From NCBI GenBank assembly GCA_037577475.1, contig CM075192.1:5331408-5395407 (forward strand): a stretch of 64,000 bases of DNA. The letters are read 5' to 3'. A model generated the notes under the pieces. That model did not search any database and had not been told where the DNA came from. It worked only from the letters and a program-made list of their open reading frames with translations. Positions 47,090-57,429 of the stretch are shown here, piece by piece (position 1 is the first letter of the stretch; the number at the start of each line of letters is the position of its first letter). Made by a program: the position numbers and the translations under genes. Source of the DNA: Chaunax sp. Z400 (taxonomy: Eukaryota > Chordata > Actinopteri > Lophiiformes > Chaunacidae).

Positions 47090-47240
47090 CCCGCCCATCA
47101 GAGAAGTGAAGCCTTTTAATTATCTGCTGATTACCTGTTAGATCACCTTAGCTAATGGAGAGCAGCTCCCCGGGGAGCCATCCAATCTAACTCTCATCAC
47201 ACACAATGGGCTCCTCTTCACTGGAGAGAGTAGAATCTGT
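47090..47240. promoter_or_regulatory. Candidate conserved noncoding element
   Basis: Complex block with 'gccttttaattatctgctgattacctg', 'ttagctaatggagagcagctccccggggagcc' and 'catcacacacaatgggctcc'. Several homeodomain-type TAAT/ATTA cores and a 12-bp palindrome (ctccccggggag, 47167-47178). The texture is enhancer-like; conservation is untested. Confidence 0.42.
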
Positions 47241-47286
47241 GTGTGTGTATGTGTGTGTCAGAGGGAAATGTGTAGTGGATGTTATA

Positions 47287-47324
47287 TGAGAGAGAGAGAG
47301 GGAGAGAGAGAGAGAGAGAGAGAG
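47287..47324. repeat. (GA)n microsatellite
   Basis: About 18 GA units with one GGGA break. Confidence 0.95.
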
Positions 47325-47990
47325 TCCCTTTGAGGCAAATGCTGAGATTAGCACTGAAAATAGCCGTCTATTTATTCTTTTTTACACTAAATTATCATCA
47401 CACTATGTTCCACATGCAAACACACACACACAGACACACAGACACACACACACTGTGGGACACTTTGCATTCTGATTTTGGTGGCAGGCTTCCATTTTCA
47501 TTAGAGCTGGAGTTCAGATCATCACAGATTATTCCACAACCTGCTCCTGTGCAGCACAGAACCACCGAAACACTTTGCATCGATTGCTTTCACTGTTCAT
47601 TTGCTCATTTATTGTTTTGTTTTTTTAACCCTTCTTCTATAACTGTATATTGAAATGCGGTACCTGAAGTAAATGAAATGCCAAATGCTGTGTAATAGTA
47701 CCCTTAGTCTTTAAGGAAAAAAAAGGCTTCTTTAGAGAGCAGGCGAAAGCTGAAAACAAAATCTAATTGAGTGCAATTAGAGGGATGAAGAGTAACGCAT
47801 GGTGTAAATCCTCCCCTGGCAGCAGGAGAACGAGACATGGTACAGACCTCCTCTCTCAAAAGGTTTTAGAAGAACCCTCCAGTAAGGCCGCTAGGAGAAA
47901 GTATCTTCACTGGGCAGAGGTGACAGAAGAAACTGCATCAGGCCTTCTTGTTCTAAGAAGAAGTCATAATAAACCCCAAGAGCTATGAGC
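47325..47990. other. Mixed stretch with complex patches
   Basis: The patches 47330-47400 and 47455-47560 flank a CA/GACA patch (47416-47450) and look single-copy (aaatgctgagattagcactgaaaatagc; attttggtggcaggcttccattttcattagag), possibly regulatory. The stretch 47720-47960 is ordinary, with a 73-codon frame of no known type. Confidence 0.35.
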
Positions 47991-47994
47991 TCTG

Positions 47995-48330
47995 TCCCCT
48001 CCTGTTCACACTGAACATCCATGACTGCAATGCCAGACATGGACTGAACTCTTTTATGAAGTTTGTAAGCTTCCCCTGTAGAGTGGCTGGGCTCTACCTC
48101 AGAGGTAGGATGAGGTTGAGGAGTTCTTACATCTGGAGGGAGCTCAGATTAGATCTGATACTCCTTCACATGGAAAGACCCAGTTGAGGTGGTTAGGGCT
48201 CCCTTTCGACGGTTTCCAGGCATGTCTAACTGGGAGAAGACTGGAGGCATTGAATATCATATCTGGCCTAGGAATACCTGAGGATTCCTCATGAGGAGCT
48301 GGAAAGTATTGGTGTGATAAGTGACAATAA
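47995..48330 (+). pseudogene. LINE reverse-transcriptase relic
   Basis: The first part (47995-48068) translates as CPLLFTLNIHDCNARHG and LNSFMKF. In fish LINEs this corresponds to the reverse-transcriptase region just before the catalytic F(A/V)DD box. The FADD box itself is absent, because the sequence jumps after MKF. The second part (48110-48330) reads QLRWLGLPFRRFPGMSNWEK, then, across a frame change, PHEELESIG. It resembles the C-terminal 'RWFGHLVRMP... RGRPRTRW... EELE' region of LINE polyproteins. Deletions and frameshifts make it non-functional. The two parts may come from one internally deleted element or from two. Confidence 0.65.
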
Positions 48331-48588
48331 ATGATAGACAGCATGGCTACTTTTTGACAGTCAGTTCAAGTTAACTGCATACAGACATTTCACCCTTTGG
48401 TTCCAGAGGACACTTAGGCTGGAGGAACAGAATCCCTATCATGGATAAGGACTAGAACGGTAAATCATTTGTCATACTTCATTTATTGCTGTGTGATTAG
48501 TAGTCAGTGCAAATTCCTGCTGACATTAATGTGTCTGGGTATTCACACTGACCCTCCCTGCAGTTTCCTACTGCTCCTCAGCACTTAT

Positions 48589-50164
48589 GTCCATCTCTGT
48601 CATGCTGCCATTGTCTAACAGACGTCCATCTCTGTCATACTGCTGCCGTTGTCTAACAGACGTCCAACTCTGTCATACTGCTGCCGTCTAATAGACGTCC
48701 ATCTCTGTCATACTGCTGCCGTCTAACAGACGTCCATCTCTGTCATACTGTTGTTGTCTAACAGACGTCCATCTCTGTCATACTGCTGCCGTCTAATAGA
48801 CGTCCATCTCTGTCATACTGCTGTTGTCTAACAGACGTCCATCTCTGTCATACTGCTGCCGTCTAATAGACGTCCATCTCTGTCATACTGCTGTTGTCTA
48901 ACAGACGTCCATCTCTGTCATACTGCTGCCGTCTAATAGACGTCCATCTCTGTCATACTGCTGTTGTCTAACAGACGTCCATCTCTGTCATACTGCTGCC
49001 GTCTAATAGACGTCCATCTCTGTCATATTGCTGTTGTCTAATAGACGTCCATCTCTGTCATACTGCTGCCGTCTAATAGACGTCCATCTCTGTCATACTG
49101 CTGACGTATAATAGATGTCCATCTCTGTCATACTGCTGCCGTCTAACAGACGTCCATCTCTGTCATACTGCTGCCGTCTAATAGACGTCCATCTCTGTCA
49201 TACTGCTGTTGTCTAATAGACGTCCATCTCTGTCATACTGCTGCCGTCTAATAGACGTCCATCTCCGTCATACTGCTGTTTTCTAATAGACGTCCATCTC
49301 CGTCATACTGCTGACGTATAATAGACGTCCATCTCTGTCATACTGCTGCCGTCTAATAGACGTCCATCTCTGTCATATTGCTGACGTATAATAGACGTCC
49401 ATCTCTGCATATTGCTGATGTATAATAGACGTCCATCTCTGTCATATTGCTGACGTATAATAGACGTCCATCTCTGTCATACTGCTGTTGTCTAATAGAC
49501 GTCCATCTCTGTCATATTGCTGATGTATAATAGACGTCCATCTCTGTCATATTGCTGACGTATAATAGACGTCCATCTCTGTCATACTGCTGTTGTCTAA
49601 TAGACGTCCATCTCTGTCATACTGCTGTTGTCTAATAGACGTCCATCTCTGTCATACTGCTGACGTATAACAGACGTCCATCTCTGTCATACTGCTGACG
49701 TATAATAGACGTCCATCACTCTCATACTGCTAGTGTATAATAGACGTCCATCTCTGTCATACTGCTGCCGTCTAACAGACGTCCATCTCTGTCATACTGC
49801 TGCCGTCTAACAGACGTCCATCTCTGTCATACTGCTGTTTTCTAATAGACGTCCATCTCCGTCATACTGCTGACGTATAATAGACGTCCATCTCTGTCAT
49901 ACTGCTGACGTATAATAGACGTCCATCTCTGTCATACTGCTGACGTATAATAGACGTCCATCTCTGTCATACTGCTGCCGTCTAACAGACGTCCATCTCT
50001 GTCATACTGCTGACGTATAATAGACGTCCATCTCTGTCATACTGCTAGTGTATAACAGACGTCCATCTCTGTCATACTGCTGACGTATAATAGACGTCCA
50101 TCTCTGTCATACTCCTGACGTATAATAGACGTCCATCTCTGTCATACTGCTGCCGTCTAACAGA
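48589..50164. repeat. Minisatellite, about 45 copies of a 35-bp unit
   Basis: The unit is a nearly invariant half (cgtccatctctgtcatactg) plus a variable half of 15 bases. The variable half has three main forms: ctgccgtctaa(c/t)aga, ctgttgtctaa(c/t)aga and ctgacgtataataga, with rarer ctagtgtataa and ctgttttctaa. The first two copies are atypical in length (34-38 bp). Between about 48731 and 49080 the ctgcc and ctgtt forms alternate, making a 70-bp higher-order unit. The acgtataa form dominates in the distal half. Almost every junction has the palindrome GACGTC, giving CpGs at regular 35-bp spacing. Since 35 is not a multiple of 3 and the unit contains TAA/TAG, it encodes nothing. The array ends at cagatccatg (50161). 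Confidence 0.98.
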
Positions 50165-51194
50165 TCCATGCATGTTATCCTGACCTAAGTAAATAAGATA
50201 AGATCTCTCCTCTGAGTCTAAATAAGATAAGACCTCTGCTCATCCTCCATTATTATCCCTTTTTGTACTTGGCTCAATGAAGTTTAATTAAAACATTAAA
50301 ACATTCACAATATGAATTTGTATGGTTTTATGTTTATCTGCAAGTTTTTCTTCATGCTAATATCAATAATAATGTATTTTTGTAACTTGGGCCATCTACA
50401 GAAGAAATAAATTAGTGCAGGGTATTCAGCTGAAATTATTTTTGTTTTTGTGATGGGTAACTTTAATATATCAGCAAGGGGCCAGTGTCAGAGGCTGTGT
50501 AAATAACATCTTTGTCACTATGTTCTGGATTTATATTCATAATAGTTTCATTTTACAGGAAAATCATCTGGACAAGCCTCTACAACTTCTTTTCCTTGTG
50601 GATTTAAGATTAACATAATAAAAAAAAAGTGATTGTCATTCTTGTGAAAACATTTTGTACATTTTTTTGTGTAGTATCAGTCTGACTTCAACAGTTATCA
50701 GTTTAACCATGAACATGAATCATGTAGAGTGAGAAGAACTTAATTTTCCATCTTATTGTGGAAAAATACTTACAGTAATGCAAATGTGATATCAAGCAAA
50801 ATGGGTGGTGGCCAAAGTGGCAAATCAGAGAGCTTTTTGATTACCTGATTGCAGATTCATTACCTCTTCATTTAGGAGGAAGATGTTAAGTGAAGCCAGA
50901 GGTTTGTTATGGAAAATTTGATTATATGTATAGCCTATCAATATCAATATGAAATATACTATACTTTGAGCAAAAGTATTTTTTTCTTTGTTTTTAGCAA
51001 TTCTGTCACCAAATGTCAATGGGACTTTTAATTAACTACATTACATGCATGTCAACCTCATCATATGCTCACATGTAAGACTTGACTGGAAAATCATGTT
51101 TTTCCCAAAATACTGAAGAAAAAATAACACCTACAAAAAATTGAATGAAATAAATTAAATTCTAAAAATAGAAAAATAAATTAATTATTAAAAT
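50165..51194. other. AT-rich intergenic stretch, no gene seen
   Basis: Immediately after the minisatellite there is a short direct repeat (gtaaataagataagatctctcctctgagtctaaataagataagacctct, split here as two aaataagataaga(t/c)ctct copies at 50190 and 50220). The rest is AT-rich with no feature. Confidence 0.5.
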
Positions 51195-51290
51195 TATGAA
51201 AAGATATCATCTACAGGATGCGAACTCAGGTCGAATCCGTGGAAGGCGGCCTTCTTAACCATAGACCAGCCTGTTAGACAGTCATCTGAC
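51195..51290 (-). mobile_element. Degraded tRNA-derived SINE head
   Basis: On the minus strand the order is 'ctggtctatggttaagaaggccgcc' (A-box-like), then 'gacctgagttcgcatcctg' (B-box-like), spaced as in tRNA-derived SINEs. The cloverleaf is not intact. A low-complexity A-rich tract flanks it. Confidence 0.45.
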
Positions 51291-51564
51291 TAAAATAAGG
51301 GTTCTCATTATTTTGACATGTGTGGCAAATATATTTTCCATGAGAAATTTACAGAAAATCCATCTTAAGGGCGTTCCATAACAGTTCACATGTAAGACAG
51401 TATCTGAATGTGTTCCAAAAGTTACTGTGCAGTAATGTCTACGTCTTGTTTTTCATTTATCTATTTCTTATTGTACACTCAGTAGATCAAATACAAGTTA
51501 CCACTCTCAGTGGATTACCACTTATTACAAGGGGAAAAAACAAAGCTAAAATCATTTGTTCACA

Positions 51565-51690
51565 TTTAACCGGTAAATGGACTGTACTTATATAGCACCA
51601 ACACAACCCAGCATTCACCCATTCACACACACTCATACACCAATGGACCAGCCACTTTTCCATTAGTATCCAAATATACACTCATTCACA
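51565..51690 (+). mobile_element. Dispersed fish repeat ('gtaaatggactg' family)
   Basis: Reads 'ggtaaatggactgtacttatatagcacc', 'cattcacccattcacacacactcatacaccaatgg', a phrase order I recognise from a common fish SINE/LINE tail. Short, with no coding. Confidence 0.65.
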
Positions 51691-52854
51691 GACTAGTCTA
51701 CACATTTAGAAATGTCATTACAGACACAATGATTGATAATACAGGAAGATCCTGGACACATTCACAAATCAATTTTTTCACATTTAGAGGTTGTTTACAA
51801 ATCTGATTATGTACACACTGACTGAGGCACAGCTACACAACTCTACACACACATATGCAACAGTTTCGTCACAATAGTGAAATCAACTATGCACATGCAA
51901 TAAAACCATTGCTCATTTATTCAAAATGATGTCTCTCCTGTTCAAATGTTAATTTGGGGATGAAAACTGAGAACCTTTGTGCCAGTTGAATTTTTGACTG
52001 ATAGGATGAGACTATTTCCTGGAGGCAGAACTTATCAGTGCAATCTGCTATAAATCAAACTCTGCAAAGTACCTGCAGAAAAGAATCAGCCAGTATGAAT
52101 TACTGCATGGCAGCAGTAAATACAGTTAGTTACGTCATTGCCCAAACTATTACTAACTAACAACAGAGACAGGATAGAAACTGTTGAAAGCTGGCTTGTG
52201 TCCCCGACTGTAATGACTATATAATCCTGTGGTTGTGCGATAGAACAACTCTGACCTTTTGTAAGAGGATCAAAAAATAGCATCAATGAGCCGCTGATTT
52301 ACATAGCTGACTTTCTATGAAGCCTGATAATAGGGTTTCTGCAGCATGTCCAGCACCTGTGTCTATTGTTCCTGATAAACACAAACACACACAGACACAC
52401 ATGAACCGCTCTCAGCTCTCAGGTTGAGAATAATGGCAGAAACCGAGGTGAAAATTTACCTTGCATTCAATCTGAAGGTGCTTTTATAAGATTCTCCATC
52501 AGACTCAGTCAGTGAATGTGTACATGTGATTGTGTGTTATGCTCCTAATGTCTGTGACTATAACCCCCCATTCACCAACTGTAATAGAGTGATTAACAGC
52601 ATATAAAGCATATAAAGCCTACGGTCATGTAAACCTCTCACCCAGCATGTAATCAGAGCTGAGTACTCTCTGCTCTTCATTCACATTTGACAGGGTCAGC
52701 CTCACTCCTCTGAAAGCATCCCTTCTCTGCATTTTCATCTCATTCCTTACTTTTCCCAGTTTTAGTGGGTCATACTTGTGGTAAATCACCTCCCTCTGAC
52801 ATAGAAAACAACAACTAAATGAGGTTGTAACCATAAAGCACTGACATCCTAATC
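51691..52854. other. Intergenic stretch, no gene seen
   Basis: AT-rich, with CA-like patches. The segment 52620-52850 has a 96-codon minus frame without recognisable domains. Confidence 0.45.
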
Positions 52855-53126
52855 CAGACCCGAGGGCAAGTGAGTAAAACTGAATCAGTTGGGGAAAAAA
52901 GTCCAGGCCTCTCACCCATGGCTATAGGTTACAGTGTATTTCCCCCAGCCGGGGAAAGGATGAAAGCCTCCTTTCCACCATGTTCCTTCATCAGGGATAG
53001 CCTGCCCTGCCATCAGTGTAATGGTGCTACAAACACAGCGGCTTGCCGAGATGAGAGAGAAGGTTTCCCAAAGACGCCTGACTGCAGCATCAAACAGGAA
53101 AGACACACGGGATGAGAGATAGAGGA

Positions 53127-53130
<4 letters not shown>
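52855..53130. promoter_or_regulatory. Candidate conserved noncoding block (weak)
   Basis: Complex and repeat-free, with 'catggctataggttacagtg', 'ccatgttccttcatcaggg' and 'gccatcagtgtaatggtgc'. Overlapping frames occur on both strands (52870-53115 plus; 52912-53106 minus). Neither looks like a known protein. Borders the GA array. Confidence 0.28.

Positions 53131-53162
<32 letters not shown>
53131..53162. repeat. (GA)16 microsatellite
   Basis: Pure GA run followed by purine-rich DNA to 53190. Confidence 0.95.
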
Positions 53163-53165
<3 letters not shown>

Positions 53166-53224
53166 GGTGATGGAGGGAGGGAGAGAGAAGCCCTGGAGTG
53201 GTGCCAAGTTCCCAAGGTAGTGTA

Positions 53225-53640
53225 CAAGTATCTTTAGAAGCCGGGCGTCTTGTTAGCTAATACATTACACCAATCACGGCCGGCTATCTTAAGCTACAAT
53301 TAATCTGTGCGCTGGCACAGGCTGATAGGACAGCAACATGCTGTTTCTTAATTAAAAGCAAACGGATTAAAAATGATTAATAACGGTATTAAATATTCTC
53401 ATGGACTACAAGCGCAGGGAAATCGGGGGGCTTTCTTATGCGGGCTTAAAACGAAGAAGTCATTAACGGCGGGCCCAATCTCCCTAAGCCAGGGCTTTAC
53501 TTTGTTTGGGATCACAAGTTGCTTACTTCATGAATATGCATTTTGCCCCTATCAAGTCGAGACCAAAAGGCAATATTGTGGTGTGGCATTTTTCCCCTCA
53601 GTGACTGTGAAACTTTGAGTTTTTGATTTGTGACATTTCG
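53225..53640. promoter_or_regulatory. Strong candidate conserved noncoding element
   Basis: One of the longest repeat-free, low-bias blocks in the window. Landmarks: 'gttagctaatacattacaccaatcacggccgg', 'ctacaattaatctgtgcgctggcacaggctgatag', 'cttaattaaaagcaaacgg', 'aaaaatgattaataacgg', 'cttcatgaatatgcattttgcccc' (with an octamer-like ATGCAT). It contains CCAAT, several TAAT/ATTA homeodomain cores and an AATGATTAA pair. This resembles the deeply conserved enhancers near developmental transcription-factor genes. The 81-codon plus frame at 53373-53618 is probably spurious. Deep conservation is an inference. Confidence 0.55.
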
Positions 53641-55329
53641 TGGTCTGTCTTTGTAGCCAAGGCCTCTGAGTTAACTGGTTCCTGGCTGCAGGCTGTCTGG
53701 CTCTGACAACAAAAGTCTGTTGTGTTTGTGGACGTACAGCCATGAAAGTAGGTATGAGTGTTGTTCCCCTCTGCTTACAGCTACATAGATGGTAAAAAAA
53801 AACTTATCAAATATATGTAAAACCTGCATGTAACAAGATTTCTCTAAAAGTGAAAAGGTCTCTTGGTCATGATTACATTACTGTAGAATCCTGAGTCACA
53901 TTTAAGGCCAAAATTTATTTACTTAATTTTTTTTTCATCTACAACATCTGCACAGAGCAGCTACATTAAGATAAAAATGGTTATAGAGACATTTCACCAT
54001 AAATAAACGAGGACATGGCAAAGTTTACACAATTAAAAGGCTTAGTTATGGTGAGAGAAAGTTGTGGTTAAAGTTTTAAAAGGTTAGGATTACGGCTCAA
54101 AAGCAGACATTAGGTCCCGTGGACATGAATTCCACCATGACCTCCCACCTGAAACACAACACCACGTCCTCTGCTGGCTCCCAGTGTGAATGTTTGAAAG
54201 GAGTCAATCTCTGCAGAGCCTCTATATTATAATGTTAAAAAAAGTTACAGCAGAAATAAACATGTTTACAGCCTGGTGAAAAGCATGGTTTTGGTCCCTA
54301 AGGCTAATTTCCCAGTCCATGACAACAACAGTACATTGGTGAATATTTATGTAATGACAATCATTTGTTTCTATTATATTACGACTTAACATTATGCATA
54401 ACTAAGGGAATATTTGGGGAATATATTGTTCATATGCTGCCTGTTTAGCACCTGTGCATCACATATTTTTTGACTGTCTTTTGCACAGTGATATATTCTG
54501 TATGTTACTGGTTCAAACACTTCAACACAGAATTAAGTTCATACAAGCGTTGTTTCAGGATGATGGCTCAACTCCAGCTGAGTGAAAACATCACAATACT
54601 TTCTCTGTTTTTGTGTTTTATAAAGCATTTAAACGGCAAGTAATTTACTGAGCTGCTAATGGTGCTTTCAGTCAGGGAGCAGCTCCACTGCTTCAGTTAC
54701 TGGTGATGAATCACTGACTTCAGCTTAAATCAAAGTGCACATAGTGAACAGTTCAAACTGCAAGACAATGTCAGCAAAAGTCTAAATATTCATACTACTA
54801 CAAATAATTGGCTATTTTCAAGTTTAATGCAAAAGTAGTACAATTACATTGTATACAATTATATTTTTTAACAGATTATTTAAATATGTTTCCAGACCAT
54901 TCTTTTTTTTAGTTTTAACTCAGGTTAATGGTTGTGTTTAAATATTTTGGTTGAGATCATTAACATTTTCATTATTTATTTACATTCTGTCCAGTTCATG
55001 TGTTATTTACAGTCACAAGAATTAACACTTAGATTCTCCATAACATCAGACCAAAACTATATCAGCTATGAATTAGGAAGCACTCAGAGAAGGCATGCCT
55101 CTACCAACACTATGAAGTATGGAGAATCAGGAAATATCTTTCAGATCAAACCATAACAAAAAACCCTCTAATGAATGTTCAGAGACATACTGTATCATCA
55201 CTGACTCTAAAAGACAACTATAACACTGTTAAACACTTTTTCACATCAAATAGATTTATATTAATAAGCATCTATATAAAACTGGGAGTACATTGGAAAG
55301 AACAGCCAATAATTTTAAAATTCTAAACG
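53641..55329. other. Intergenic stretch, no gene seen
   Basis: AT-rich. The segment 53995-54125 ('aaaggttaggattacggctcaaaagcagacattaggtcccg') resembles a dispersed fish repeat whose first half also appears near 42050. No gene. Confidence 0.45.
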
Positions 55330-55575
55330 TTTATCCATCTGTCCATTTAACTGGTTATGATCTGCAGGGTTGTGAGGATGTGAGGACACCCCTCTGGCTG
55401 AGTGGAGAGACAAACAACCATTCACACCTATAGGCAATTTAGAGTCACCAACCCACTTATATCACATGTTTCTGACATGCAAACTCCTCACACAAAGGCC
55501 CCAGGTCTGGATTAGAACCCAGAACCTTCTAGCTATGAGGCAACAGTGCTAACCACCTCTGCACCACCATGCACC
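55330..55575 (+). mobile_element. L2-like LINE/SINE 3' fragment
   Basis: Order: 'tttatccatctgtccatttaactgg', 'gagacaaacaaccattcacacctataggcaatttagag', 'catgcaaactcctcac', 'gattagaacccagaacc', 'gctatgaggcaacagtgctaaccacc'. This order matches the widespread teleost L2-like 3' repeat. A fragment of the same phrase lies at 35266-35335. Confidence 0.72.
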
Positions 55576-55699
55576 TTCATAGCCTAAAGATATGCATTCA
55601 AATATTTCTAATATTTGACTTTAAATAGGAAAAAACAACAATCAAGTTCAGGAACAGAAATATTATACATTTGTAATTAAAATAGATGAGTAAAATAAG

Positions 55700-55745
55700 A
55701 ATATATATATATATATATTTTATATATAAATAAATAAATAAATAA
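55700..55745. repeat. (TA)n and (AAAT)n simple repeats
   Basis: TA units (55701-55720) followed by AAAT units (55726-55745). Confidence 0.93.
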
Positions 55746-55774
55746 AATTAACAAATGTTAACAAAAATGATTAA

Positions 55775-55880
55775 AAAAAACCTGGATCTGCCTCAACATT
55801 TCATCATTTTCTTCAGCCCTTGACCCAGCCCTCAAAATGTAATCAAAGTCTGTTGATACATAAACAGACAAACAGATTGA
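55775..55880 (+). mobile_element. RTE-like LINE 3' tail fragment
   Basis: Landmarks: 'cctggatctgcctcaacatttcatc', 'cagcccttgacccagccctc', then 'aaacagacaaacag'. The most diverged of the four copies. Confidence 0.5.
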
Positions 55881-55989
55881 TGAAAGTGGTGTTTTTAATG
55901 GTTTTGTTTATAAAGTATATTTCAGTATGAGAGTGATACATGTCCTGTGTCTCTCTAATCAAAGTGACACATGAATATCATTTCATGAA

Positions 55990-56750
55990 TTAAATCCCAG
56001 CCCTTAACGGGAGTCAGGAAAGCCCTCTTCCCTCCAACAAGAGGCTGTGAATAGCATCATTGTGAGCCTGTGACTACAATTACTGTTTCTAAATTCACAT
56101 TGCTGTAATCAGGCCCTCTGGTTCTGTGTAATTTAAATACTCATGGCTTGTGTCCAATGGCTCCTGTGCCAAGCCCAAATGTTAGTTGTAATTGACCATA
56201 CAAGCCTTTTCTCCCCTTTTCTCCGCTAATTTCATAAGTGCTATTTTTAAAATGTCAATTATAAAGCAGATTATTGTATCCTAATGTGAGATTAGATGCA
56301 TTTTGGCAGGAATGACAGGGCAATCACATTGGTTTGATTACATTTCTGCCCGTATTATTCAGTACAAAGGGCTTCCTGCTTGGGTTTTACATAGCACAAG
56401 CTAAAAGGGCACAACGTTGGATTCTGGATGTTATTCAACCAAACACTGTAGGATTGTTGACTTGGTTCCTCTTTGATTACAGCGTTTTAGAGAAGTTTTT
56501 CTTTGCTTGCAGACACTTCTACAGACTCACGCATAGCTCTGTAACTACTCTGAATAAGAAACAAGGTGATGTTGTTGTCATTCCAGCGAGAGGTGGACTT
56601 ATTCTGCAGCTGACGGTGAATAGAAAAGAGGATGCCGGCATCCAGGACACTAGCATGTTTAGAAACCAATTACTTCGACGCTGCTCAAATTGATTTCATT
56701 TGCTTCTGCTGCCAGGCTCGCCTCCCCAGCCTCTTTAACATTTCAAACTC
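55990..56750. promoter_or_regulatory. Strong candidate conserved noncoding cluster
   Basis: About 750 bases of complex, repeat-free DNA. Landmarks: 'gtgactacaattactgtttc', 'attgctgtaatcaggccctc', 'taatttaaatactcatggcttg', 'gttgtaattgaccatac', 'ttttctccgctaatttcataag', 'gtcaattataaagcagattattg', 'ggcaggaatgacagggcaatcac' (a TGACAG MEIS/TGIF-type site), 'aaccaattacttcgacgctgctcaaattgatttc'. Many TAATTA/ATTA cores. A 119-codon frame (56334-56693) spans part of it but shows no domain and conflicts with a minus frame. I favour an enhancer cluster over an exon. Confidence 0.55.
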
Positions 56751-57429
56751 ACATCTCTCCTCTTTTTCTCCTTTTGTCCTCCTTTGCTGTCTCCTTCGTG
56801 TCTCACCCTTCTCATTTCTGTGTTTTGGTTCTGACGTTTCTATCCTTCTCTCTCCTTCTGTTGCCAACATGTAAGCAAACCAGGCCTGATTTTTATCAGC
56901 TCCATGTTTGTCTGAGAAATGCAGAAAGCAACGGAAAAATAAACATTTTCAATTTCTAAAGATAATGGCATTGCTTTGTTACGATAAGATGCCGGTGCTT
57001 GTGCTGTTTACAGTTGAAGTGTGTAAACCTCTCAAATAAGCTCATATTTATGTTAGTGTTTATGTGTGTTGCCTCTGTTGTTCATTGTCGTTTTGATGTG
57101 ATCACATGCCTGTTTACAAATACTTGCCTATGTCAAATATAAGTTAAATCTGCATTATATTTACATTATATGTACAAATCAACTTTGATTAATTATGGAA
57201 AACAGTTAAGTATTTTATGGAATTACTGTCAGTCAAAATTAAATAGTCTACTGGATTTTTATTGTGAAGGAGGATAGAATTTCTTTAAAACAACAAACCA
57301 CCATTCACCTGATGGGGGGTGGAGGGGTGGGGGCTGTTGTCTCTAGCAGGCAAGGTTTATTTACAGGATTATAAAAATATAAGTCGAGTGCATTCAGTCC
57401 CTCCACCGATGCCCAACAATATGCAATAA
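56751..57429. other. Intergenic stretch with G-quadruplex motif
   Basis: Pyrimidine-rich to 56870, then AT-rich. G-runs at 57313-57333 (four runs of four or more) could form a G-quadruplex. No gene. Confidence 0.5.

Noticed and set aside
48589..50164. Possible CRISPR-like array (repeat plus variable part)
   Set aside because: The variable half has only a few recurring forms, units are directly contiguous at 35 bp, there are no unique spacers or cas genes, and the DNA is vertebrate. It is a minisatellite.
56334..56693. 119-codon frame that could be an exon
   Set aside because: No domain, a conflicting minus-strand frame over the same bases, and surrounding sequence that looks like noncoding conserved DNA. 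Kept only as something to exclude in a finding.
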